This document shows, one piece after another, positions 1 to 6,611 of a DNA stretch of 14,391 nt. The translations under genes and the position numbers were made by a program. The DNA comes from an uncultured Eggerthellaceae bacterium (GTDB lineage: Bacteria; Actinomycetota; Coriobacteriia; Coriobacteriales; Eggerthellaceae), in contig CASTMW010000031.1 of assembly GCA_949450265.1 (NCBI GenBank), forward strand, positions 1 through 14,391, read 5' to 3'. Numbering within the stretch: the stretch's first letter is position 1; every line of letters begins with the position of its first letter. The notes beneath the pieces are model-generated. The model had not been told where the DNA came from and did not search any database. It saw only the letters and a list, made by a program, of their open reading frames with translations.

Positions 1-1074
1 CAGCGCTTCGTCAATATCCTCAATGTCGAATATCATCTGCCCGAAACGCGCGACAAGCTCTGGGAGCAACTGTTCATCGATCATATTGACGAACTGGACA
101 TGGTCATCAAGCCCTATCCTGCCGGGATGATAAACGAATTCGATTCGCTTGATGAACTACGGCGCTTTGATTCCTCATTCCTTGAAAATGTCGATTCGGA
201 GATATTCACCAATATCGAGGCCGTGCTCGATTGCGACCGAGCGCAGATCGAGGACATCTACCCTCTCAAGCAAGGCATTACGAACCTCTCCTGCCATTTC
301 AAGGTAGGCGATGCGGAATACGTTTACCGGCACCCCGGCGTGGGAACCGATGCGCTAGTGGATCGCAGCAGCGAGGCCGCTGCGCAGGAGATCGCACGAC
401 AGCTCGGGTTGGATAGCACGTTCATCTTCGAGAATCCGGATCGCGGGTGGAAGATATCGCGGTTCTTGCCTGGCTGCACCGCCCCGACCATCACCGACGA
501 CGAGCATCTTCGCACCATGATGCAGCTTGCCCGCCAGTTGCATGACAGCGGTGCCCAGATCGAAGCGACGTTCGACTTCTATGAGAAGAGCCGCTATTAC
601 GAAGAGCTGCTCGGCGGGCGCGACACGCTGGACATTGCTGGTTACGAAGAGGTCGCGCGCAAGATCGACCGGCTGCATGCCTATGTCACCGAGGACGATA
701 CGCATCGCTGCCTTTCCCACAATGATTTTTGGCCCATGAACATCCTTCTTGACGAAGCTGGCACCATGCACCTGATCGACTGGGAATACGCAGGCATGGC
801 CGATTACGCAAGCGATTACGGCACGTTCATCGTAGAGACCCAGGCAGATGAGCGAACGGCTCGCCGTGCGCTCGCATTCTACTTCGGGCGCGAGCCAAGC
901 CCAGAGGAAGTACGACACAATTTCGCCTTCGTGGCATTTGCCGGATGGTGCTGGTATGTCTGGTCGCTTTACAAGGAATCTCAAGGCGAGATGGTGGGCG
1001 AATGGCTGCACATCTACTACCGCTATGGAAAAGACTACCTGGACCGCGCGCTAAGCATGTACGAAAGTGCATAG
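1..1074 (+). CDS. Phosphocholine cytidylyltransferase-choline kinase fusion (LicC-LicA type), 5' end missing
   Basis: The frame is open from base 1 with no stop, so the gene starts before the window; an ATG at 100 lies inside the protein and is probably not the start. The first ~55 residues, ending in EFDSLDELRRFD, look like the C-terminus of a nucleotidyltransferase (LicC-like) domain. The rest is a choline/ethanolamine kinase-like phosphotransferase: LKQGITNLSCHF and YVYRHPG in the N-lobe, the catalytic loop HNDFWPMNIL (about 718-747), and the metal-binding IDWEYAG (about 775-795). In this family LicA phosphorylates choline and LicC makes CDP-choline for decorating surface polymers. The stop is 52 nt before licB, so the two are probably co-transcribed. 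The kinase assignment is firm as a family; choline as substrate rests on the licB neighbour. Ethanolamine or another amino-alcohol is possible. Confidence 0.8.
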   Translation, partial: QRFVNILNVEYHLPETRDKLWEQLFIDHIDELDMVIKPYPAGMINEFDSLDELRRFDSSFLENVDSEIFTNIEAVLDCDRAQIEDIYPLKQGITNLSCHFKVGDAEYVYRHPGVGTDALVDRSSEAAAQEIARQLGLDSTFIFENPDRGWKISRFLPGCTAPTITDDEHLRTMMQLARQLHDSGAQIEATFDFYEKSRYYEELLGGRDTLDIAGYEEVARKIDRLHAYVTEDDTHRCLSHNDFWPMNILLDEAGTMHLIDWEYAGMADYASDYGTFIVETQADERTARRALAFYFGREPSPEEVRHNFAFVAFAGWCWYVWSLYKESQGEMVGEWLHIYYRYGKDYLDRALSMYESA

Positions 1075-1126
1075 TCGAGATGTCGCAAGAACGAAGACAC
1101 CTCATCGACCGAACAGGGGAACTCTC

Positions 1127-2068
1127 ATGAAGTATGGTCTTACAAGTGGCATCCTATGGGGATTGGATACGATCATCCTGGGGATCGGACTGGCCATGGC
1201 ACCATTCATCGGCACCGTGGAAGCGCTTGCGCTGGCAGCCATCGTGGGTTCAGCCCTGCACGATGTCTTCTGCGCGATATGGCTGTTCCTTTATATGCTA
1301 GTCCGCGGACGACTGAAGGACACGGCCGTCGCACTTAAAACACGAAGCGGCAAGGTAGTCATGCTTGGCGCGCTGCTGGGCGGCCCGGTAGGCATGACCG
1401 GTTACGTCATTGCCATCAACAACATAGGTGCGGGCTATACGGCCATCATCTCGTCGTTCTATCCAGCGTTCGGAACCGTGCTCGCCGTGCTCCTGCTCAA
1501 AGAGAAGATGTCGTTCAAGCAAGTCATCGCGCTCATCGTGGCATTGGGCGGCATCATCGCCATGGGATACCTCACCTCCGATACCACTGTTACCGGAGAC
1601 CCTATCATCGGGCTGCTGGGCGCATGCGCCGCCGTCGTCGGGTGGGGGTCGGAAGCTGTCATTTGCGCGTGGGGCATGCGAGATGACAATGTGGACAACG
1701 AAACTGCGCTCCAGATCCGTGAGACCACCTCGGCGCTCGTGTATTGCATCGTCGTGCTACCGATGTTCGGCGCCTGGACATTCACCCTCTCCGCTGTTCC
1801 CTCTTTAGCGACCGGCGTGGTAGCACTTGCAGCCCTAGCAGGCACGACATCTTATCTGTTCTACTACAAGGGCATTTCTGTAATCGGAGCAGCAAAGGGC
1901 ATGGCGTTGAACATCTCCTATTCCGCCTGGGCTGTGCTGTTCGGCCTGATCCTCTTGGGCACCATACCTAGCGCCATTGAGATCATATGTTGTATTGCCA
2001 TCCTGTGCGGCACCATCCTTGCCGCCAGCGATTGGAAGGAGTTGTTCGGTCGCCGCACCCACGCCTAG
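1127..2068 (+). CDS. licB: Choline permease LicB, DMT superfamily
   Basis: A 313-residue, very hydrophobic protein with about ten membrane segments, as in DMT/EamA transporters. It shares recognisable blocks with pneumococcal LicB: GLTSGILWGL at the N-terminus, ALLGGPVGMTGY near residue 85, SSFYPAFGTVLAVLLLKEK, and a WGSEAV block near residue 180. The start was placed at ATG 1127 because an AGGGGA Shine-Dalgarno (1115-1120) stands 6 nt upstream. An ATG at 1067 would overlap the preceding gene and add 20 polar residues. LicB imports choline across the cytoplasmic membrane; beside the kinase/cytidylyltransferase fusion it would supply the substrate for CDP-choline. No clear intrinsic terminator follows before the rplM promoter. 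Family assignment is solid; the substrate is inferred from similarity and context. Confidence 0.82.
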   Translation: MKYGLTSGILWGLDTIILGIGLAMAPFIGTVEALALAAIVGSALHDVFCAIWLFLYMLVRGRLKDTAVALKTRSGKVVMLGALLGGPVGMTGYVIAINNIGAGYTAIISSFYPAFGTVLAVLLLKEKMSFKQVIALIVALGGIIAMGYLTSDTTVTGDPIIGLLGACAAVVGWGSEAVICAWGMRDDNVDNETALQIRETTSALVYCIVVLPMFGAWTFTLSAVPSLATGVVALAALAGTTSYLFYYKGISVIGAAKGMALNISYSAWAVLFGLILLGTIPSAIEIICCIAILCGTILAASDWKELFGRRTHA

Positions 2069-2104
2069 AGAACGGCCTATCTCCATTGTCTGCCAAAAAC
2101 CCCG

Positions 2105-2133
2105 TTGACACGGGCAACTTATTCATTTATCTT
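2105..2133 (+). promoter_or_regulatory. rplM-rpsI promoter with dyad over the -35 box
   Basis: TTGACA at 2105-2110 is a perfect -35 match, followed by a 17-bp spacer and TATCTT at 2128-2133 (four of six matches to TATAAT). Transcription would begin near 2140, giving a leader of about 180 nt. The -35 box sits in a small dyad, CCCGT (2101-2105) and ACGGG (2110-2114), which could be an operator or a weak terminator stem for the upstream licB transcript; neither is proven. Confidence 0.65.
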
Positions 2134-2144
2134 CTAAAAGTTGC

Positions 2145-2254
2145 TTTCAAAAGCCCCGTAAAGCGGCAGAAGCGCAGGCATGGTGCGGGTGTCCAGACCC
2201 AAGCGGTGCCGTCGGCGTAGGAACCCGACACGCGACGAAGCTGCACTTTTGAAA
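2145..2254 (+). promoter_or_regulatory. Structured leader of rplM-rpsI, candidate ribosomal-protein autoregulatory RNA
   Basis: TTTCAAAAG (2145-2153) is perfectly complementary to CTTTTGAAA (2246-2254), which could close a 92-nt region. Inside, CGGCA (2164-2168) can pair with TGCCG (2207-2211), enclosing GGGT/ACCC (2187-2190 with 2197-2200), and TCGG (2212-2215) can pair with CCGA (2225-2228). It lies in the untranslated leader of a ribosomal protein operon. L13 autoregulation through mRNA leaders is known in other bacteria; that this is such an element is inference, since the pairing was judged by eye and no covariance was examined. Confidence 0.4.
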
Positions 2255-2320
2255 CCACGCACGTTCGGCGGTCCCACAAGGGTGCTTCAACCGCTGAACA
2301 CAGTAGCAAAGGAATGCTTG

Positions 2321-2755
2321 ATGAAAACGTATCATGCAAAGCCCGGCGAGGTGGAACGCGAGTGGGTGCTGATCGACGCTGAGGACCAGGTCCTGGGGCG
2401 CGTGGCATCGCTGGCGGCCAACATCCTGCGCGGCAAGACGAAACCGCAGTACACGCCCCACGTGGACGTGGGAGACTTCGTGGTCATCGTCAACGCCGAC
2501 AAGATCCGCGTGACGGGCAACAAGACTGCGGACAAGACCTACTATCATCACACCGGACATCCGGGCGGCCTGAAGTCGGAAACGTTCGCAGAAGCCATGG
2601 AAAAGCATCCGGAACGCGTCATCCAGCACGCCGTGAAGGGCATGCTGCCGAAGACGACGCTCGGCCGCGCCCAGGGCAAGAAGCTCAAGGTGTACGTTGG
2701 CCCTGACCATCCGCATGCAGCGCAGAACCCGCGCAAGATAGAACTGGAGGGTTAA
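2321..2755 (+). CDS. rplM: 50S ribosomal protein L13
   Basis: A 144-residue protein of normal L13 length. It reads MKTYHAKPGEVEREWVLIDA at the start, with LGRVAS, NADKIRVTGNK, the KTYYHHTGHPGG block and the MLPKTTLGR motif typical of bacterial L13. L13 binds 23S rRNA early in large-subunit assembly. ATG 2321 was chosen because homologues begin MKTYH and an AAAGGA Shine-Dalgarno (2308-2313) lies 7 nt upstream; the frame extends further upstream only into the leader. It ends 3 nt before rpsI, whose Shine-Dalgarno lies inside the last rplM codons, which suggests translational coupling. Confidence 0.97.
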   Translation: MKTYHAKPGEVEREWVLIDAEDQVLGRVASLAANILRGKTKPQYTPHVDVGDFVVIVNADKIRVTGNKTADKTYYHHTGHPGGLKSETFAEAMEKHPERVIQHAVKGMLPKTTLGRAQGKKLKVYVGPDHPHAAQNPRKIELEG

Positions 2756-2758
2756 ACC

Positions 2759-3160
2759 ATGGCAGAAGCTAAGACAGAAGCCCTGTATTACGGCACCGGC
2801 CGTCGCAAGAACGCCATCGCGCGCGTGCGCCTGGTTCCTGGCACCGGCAAGGTCACGGTGAACGGTCGCGAAGGCGATGCGTACTTCACCCGTGCTGGCC
2901 TGCTGAGCTATGCGACCATGCCGTTCAAGGTGACCGACACCCAGGGCCACTTCGACGTGATCGCCCGCATCAACGGCGGCGGCATCTCGGGTCAGGCTGG
3001 CGCGCTGCGCCTCGGCATCGCCCGCGCCCTGCTGGAAGCTGGCGACTACCGCGCCGAACTGAAGAAGGCTGGCTACCTGACGCGCGACCCCCGTATGGTG
3101 GAGCGCAAGAAGTACGGCCTGAAGAAGGCGCGCAAGCGTCCGCAGTTCTCCAAGCGCTAA
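2759..3160 (+). CDS. rpsI: 30S ribosomal protein S9
   Basis: A 133-residue S9. It has YYGTGRRKNAIARVRLVPG near the N-terminus, the ARINGGGISGQAGALRLGIA core, and the invariant basic tail KKARKRPQFSKR that reaches toward the ribosomal P site. The GGAGG Shine-Dalgarno (2746-2750) is within the end of rplM, 8 nt before the ATG. The rplM-rpsI pair is a widely conserved two-gene operon, and a strong terminator 48 nt downstream closes it here. Confidence 0.97.
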   Translation: MAEAKTEALYYGTGRRKNAIARVRLVPGTGKVTVNGREGDAYFTRAGLLSYATMPFKVTDTQGHFDVIARINGGGISGQAGALRLGIARALLEAGDYRAELKKAGYLTRDPRMVERKKYGLKKARKRPQFSKR

Positions 3161-3207
3161 CCGCGTGTTCGCCTGCCTCTTGGCAGCCGGATCAACTCAG
3201 TACTGCG

Positions 3208-3239
3208 AAGCCCCGATGCACACCGCATCGGGGCTTTTT
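3208..3239 (+). terminator. Rho-independent terminator of rplM-rpsI
   Basis: GCCCCGATGC (3210-3219) and GCATCGGGGC (3225-3234) form a perfect 10-bp GC-rich stem with the 5-nt loop ACACC, followed directly by TTTTT (3235-3239). It is oriented for plus-strand transcription and begins 48 nt after the rpsI stop. Confidence 0.95.
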
Positions 3240-3315
3240 CATCTCTCCCCGCAGCCATTCGCCCTCCCTCTACGCCAAGGCTTCTTTTCCTGCTGTTTTC
3301 CTGCCTGAAAACGTA

Positions 3316-3343
3316 TCGAAACACAGGCCCCGTAACGTACAAT
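3316..3343 (+). promoter_or_regulatory. Probable promoter of the glutamine synthetase gene
   Basis: TACAAT at 3338-3343 is a good -10 hexamer. TCGAAA at 3316-3321 matches the -35 consensus at four of six positions with a 16-bp spacer. The site lies between the rpsI terminator and the gene's Shine-Dalgarno, where a new promoter is required. No clear nitrogen-regulator operator was recognised. Confidence 0.45.
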
Positions 3344-3389
3344 GCGTACAGGCACAGAAATCGTGCGAACGCCCTCTGAAGGAGAAGAG

Positions 3390-5327
3390 ATGTCTAAGGT
3401 CCAGGAAATCTACGGCGCGATGGTCTTCGATGAACACACCATGCAAGAGCGGCTCCCTTCCGCCACCTTCAAGCAGCTGATGAAGACGATCAAGGACGGC
3501 GCTCCGCTGGACCTGGATGTGGCGAACGTGGTGGCGCACGCCATGAAAGAATGGGCCATCGAGCTGGGCGCCACGCACTACACGCACTGGTTCCAGCCGC
3601 TTTCGGGCATCACGTCCGAAAAGCACGACAGCTTCATCGACCCCATCGACGACGGCCACGCCATCATGAGCTTCTCCGGCAAAGAGCTCATCCAGGGCGA
3701 ACCGGACGCCTCCAGCTTCCCCTCGGGCGGCCTGCGCGCCACCTTCGAAGCGCGCGGCTACACCGCATGGGATCCCACCTCCTTCGCCTTCATCAAAGAT
3801 GAAGTGCTCTGCATCCCCACAGCGTTCTGCAGCTACACGGGCGAAGCGCTGGACAAGAAGACGCCTTTGCTGCGCAGCATGCGCGCTGTAGAAGAGCAGG
3901 CGAACCGCGTGCTCGAACTGTTCGGCGAACCGCACCAGCGCGTGGTGACCACCGTGGGCGCCGAGCAAGAATACTTCCTGATCAGCGAGAAGGACTACGA
4001 GAAGCGCCTTGACCTCGTGCTGTGCGGGCGCACACTGTTCGGCTATTCGCCATGCAAGGGTCAAGAGATGGAAGAGCACTACTTCGGCGCCATCCGGCCC
4101 AGCGTGAACAACTTCATGAAGGAGCTGGACGACGAGCTGTGGAAGCTGGGTGTGCCCGCGAAGACCAAGCACAACGAAGTGGCTCCGTGCCAGCACGAGC
4201 TGGCGCCGCTGTTCGCCAACGCCAATCGCGCCATCGACCAAAACCTGCTGACCATGGAAGAGATGCGCCTTCTGGCCAGTCACTACGGTCTGGTGTGCCT
4301 TGAGCACGAGAAGCCCTTTGAGCACATCAATGGCAGCGGTAAGCACAACAACTGGTCCATCAGCGCCAGCGGCAAGAACCTGCTGGATCCCGGCGATGAC
4401 CCCATCAGCAACCTACGGTTCCTGGTGTTCCTTGCCGGTGTCATCCAGGCGGTCGATGACTACCAGGAGCTGCTGCGCATGTCAGCAGCCAGCGCTGGCA
4501 ACGACCACCGCTTGGGCGCGAACGAAGCACCGCCCGCTATCATCAGCATGTTCCTCGGCGACGAGCTGGGACGCGTGGTGGATGCGCTCATCGCAGGCGA
4601 AGACTACCACAGCGACAAGCGCGCCGAGATGGACCTGGGCGTGGCCGAGCTGCCCAATTTCCTGAAGGACAATTCCGACCGCAACCGCACCAGCCCCTTC
4701 GCGTTCACCGGCAACAAGTTCGAGTTCCGCATGCCCGGCAGCGAACAGAACCTCTCGGATTGCAACATGATCCTAAACACGGCCATGGCGAAGAGCCTGA
4801 AGGAGTTCGCCGACCAGATGGCTGGCAAGACCGACGACGAGTTCCGTGCGGCCGCGCTCGACTACGTGAAGCGCACGTTGCGCGACCACCAGCGCATCAT
4901 CTTCAACGGCGACGGCTACAGCGACGAATGGCCCATCGAAGCCGAGCGCCGCGGCCTGGCCAACAACAAGACCACGGCCGACGCGCTGCCGTGCTTCATC
5001 AGCCAGAAGTCCATCGACCTGTTCGGCGAGTTCAACGTGCTGAGCGAACCCGAAGTGCGCAGCCGCTACGAAGTGAAGCTGGAGAAGTACAACAAGACCA
5101 TGAACATCGAGATCCGCACCATGAAACGCCTGGTGCGACGCGACTATCTGCCAGCCATCAACCGCTTCGCCGCCGAGATCGCGCACAACATCAACGAGAT
5201 ACGCCAAGCCTGCCCCGAAGCCGACCTGCGCACGCAAGAAAAGAAGCTGCAAACCCTGATGTTCGGGTCGGCCGAGATCAACAAGCATCCCGCGAAATCG
5301 CCGACCAGCAAGAGCGCGCCAACATGA
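3390..5327 (+). CDS. glnA: Glutamine synthetase type III, reading frame ends early by frameshift
   Basis: Synthesises glutamine from glutamate, ammonia and ATP in the cytoplasm. The large type III subunit is recognised by VGAEQEYFL (residues 189-197), NEVAPCQHELAPLF (262-275), the HINGSGKHNNWS nucleotide/ammonium-site block (312-323), and KFEFRMPGSEQN further on. ATG 3390 was chosen because AAGGAG (3379-3384) lies 5 nt upstream; an ATG at 3342 overlaps the proposed -10 box. The frame stops at 5327 after 645 residues, ending in a sequence unlike the family. The expected C-terminus, including WPVPTY, continues in the -1 frame to 5449, so a full product would be about 686 residues, normal for the family. 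A single base appears missing near 5285. Convergent with the lipid kinase gene, only 5 nt beyond 5449. Confidence 0.9.
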   Translation: MSKVQEIYGAMVFDEHTMQERLPSATFKQLMKTIKDGAPLDLDVANVVAHAMKEWAIELGATHYTHWFQPLSGITSEKHDSFIDPIDDGHAIMSFSGKELIQGEPDASSFPSGGLRATFEARGYTAWDPTSFAFIKDEVLCIPTAFCSYTGEALDKKTPLLRSMRAVEEQANRVLELFGEPHQRVVTTVGAEQEYFLISEKDYEKRLDLVLCGRTLFGYSPCKGQEMEEHYFGAIRPSVNNFMKELDDELWKLGVPAKTKHNEVAPCQHELAPLFANANRAIDQNLLTMEEMRLLASHYGLVCLEHEKPFEHINGSGKHNNWSISASGKNLLDPGDDPISNLRFLVFLAGVIQAVDDYQELLRMSAASAGNDHRLGANEAPPAIISMFLGDELGRVVDALIAGEDYHSDKRAEMDLGVAELPNFLKDNSDRNRTSPFAFTGNKFEFRMPGSEQNLSDCNMILNTAMAKSLKEFADQMAGKTDDEFRAAALDYVKRTLRDHQRIIFNGDGYSDEWPIEAERRGLANNKTTADALPCFISQKSIDLFGEFNVLSEPEVRSRYEVKLEKYNKTMNIEIRTMKRLVRRDYLPAINRFAAEIAHNINEIRQACPEADLRTQEKKLQTLMFGSAEINKHPAKSPTSKSAPT

Positions 5328-5449
5328 ACGCGCATCAGATCGTGCCGGTGATGGATGACCTGCGCGATGCCGTGGACAACATGGAGATCATCGTGGAACG
5401 CGAGCTGTGGCCCGTGCCCACTTACAACGAGATCCTGTTCTACGCTTAA
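5285..5449 (+). pseudogene. Out-of-frame C-terminal tail of glutamine synthetase III
   Basis: Read from 5285 in the frame ending at 5449, this encodes 54 residues containing REIADQQERANMN, then IVPVMDDLRDAVDNME, and closing with ELWPVPTYNEILFYA. This is the conserved C-terminal helix pair and the WPxPTYxxLLF-type ending of type III glutamine synthetases. One extra G in the AAGCAT at 5283-5288 (AAGGCAT) would give Asn-Lys-Ala-Ser-Arg-Glu and restore one continuous frame. No classical slippery heptamer is seen at the junction, so a deletion or sequencing error is likelier than programmed shifting. Confidence 0.8.
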
Positions 5450-5454
5450 GGCTT

Positions 5455-6438
5455 TTAGGATCCTGGGGTCTCCTGGGAACCTTGAGCTTCTTGCGCCTCC
5501 TGATGTTCCCGAACTTCTTGCGACGCCAGAGGTTTCAGCACCCGCAGCGCCCGAGGGATCAGCGCAACATTGAACGTGCTTCCCTCGATGCGCTCGCCAT
5601 CCATCTGAGCGGGCGGCGCCGTGACGAACTCCACGCGCACGGTGCTAGCCTGCCGCATCTCGAAATGCTTGAACCTGCAATGTTTGCCGCTCTTCGCCAG
5701 CATGAATATCATGGCGGCCATCATCTTCCCGACCGGCGGATGCGCGATGCAGATATCGAACTTCCCGTCGGTGAGCGTTGCATCGGGGCATATCTTGAAG
5801 CCACCCCCGTAGTACGGCCCTAGTTGCACCGCGAAGGTGATGGAGGTGCCCTCCGTGGGCTCGGCGCCATCGAAGCTGACCGTGTACGAATGCTCGTCAA
5901 GATGGTGCGCCAATTGGTCCAACCCGCTTGCCATATAGAGCGTCGTGCCCGATCTGCCGGTGCGCTTGCGCCGTTCCATGGTATCCAAGGCAATGGCGGC
6001 ATCCAAGCCGAACGAGAGCGTCTCGACGAAGAAGGACCCGTTCACCGAGCCCACATCGACCGCTGTGGGCTTAGCTTCCAGCAGCTGCTCGCAGGCAGCG
6101 TGCGGATCGAACGAGATGCCCAGCGTACGCGCATAGTCGTTGCCCGACCCCACCGGCACCACGCCAAGCTGCGGCCGGTCCGCATCGGGCAGCGTCATCA
6201 GCCCGTTGCTCACCTCGTGGATGACCCCGTCACCGCCGATAGCCACAACCGTATCGAACGTGCCCGCGCCCGCAGCCAGATCCACCGCATGCTTGGCGCT
6301 TTGCGTGAGTGCCAATGATACCGAATCGCCCAGCGTGTCGCTCAACTGCTTCCACACGCGCTGCGCCGCTGCCAACCCGCGCCCGCTCTGGGCGACTGGA
6401 TTGGCGATCAGCAGGGTATTTCCCAATACGTCGTTCAT
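5455..6438 (-). CDS. Diacylglycerol kinase-family lipid kinase (YegS/BmrU/DagK type)
   Basis: A 327-residue soluble lipid kinase that transfers phosphate from ATP to diacylglycerol or a related lipid at the inner membrane face. Family motifs: NTLLIANPVAQSGRG near the start, VVAIGGDGVIHEVSNGL (GGDG at 68-71), the nucleotide-binding VPVGSGNDYAR (95-104), and a QMDGE motif at 279-282. The start was placed at ATG 6438 because homologues begin just before LLIANP; the frame is open 16 codons further to 6486, and the Shine-Dalgarno for 6438 is weak (GGAG about 13 nt away). Beyond the usual end (about residue 302) it carries a low-complexity tail rich in Gln, Glu, Ala, Gly and Ser. It lies 173 nt downstream of leuS on the same strand. 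The true lipid substrate cannot be read from sequence. Confidence 0.88.
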   Translation of the reverse strand: MNDVLGNTLLIANPVAQSGRGLAAAQRVWKQLSDTLGDSVSLALTQSAKHAVDLAAGAGTFDTVVAIGGDGVIHEVSNGLMTLPDADRPQLGVVPVGSGNDYARTLGISFDPHAACEQLLEAKPTAVDVGSVNGSFFVETLSFGLDAAIALDTMERRKRTGRSGTTLYMASGLDQLAHHLDEHSYTVSFDGAEPTEGTSITFAVQLGPYYGGGFKICPDATLTDGKFDICIAHPPVGKMMAAMIFMLAKSGKHCRFKHFEMRQASTVRVEFVTAPPAQMDGERIEGSTFNVALIPRALRVLKPLASQEVREHQEAQEAQGSQETPGS

Positions 6439-6611
6439 GGGGACGATTATGCTCCGACAGACGCTGCTTCGGCACCACACGAGCATTTGTTAGCCGCTTC
6501 GTTGCCAAACGGGAAGGGTTCGCGGCGCCACGCCGCCAAACCGCCAGCCGCCCGGGCATGGATGCCGCGCCCCGCGACGCCCTACGCAGCCTGCGTTCTG
6601 CGCCTCTTGCG

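Noticed and set aside
3270..4346. 358-codon open frame antisense to the glutamine synthetase gene
   Set aside because: It is the mirror of a well-recognised gene in GC-rich DNA, has no family motif and no ribosome site; it also crosses the glnA promoter.
5222..5290. Programmed -1 frameshift in glnA
   Set aside because: No X XXY YYZ heptamer in the right phase and no obvious downstream stem; A-rich GAAAAGAAG at 5237-5247 is too far upstream, as the original frame still looks native after it.
6522..6536. Terminator between leuS and the lipid kinase gene
   Set aside because: GCGGCG/CGCCGC forms a short hairpin but no T-run follows in either direction.
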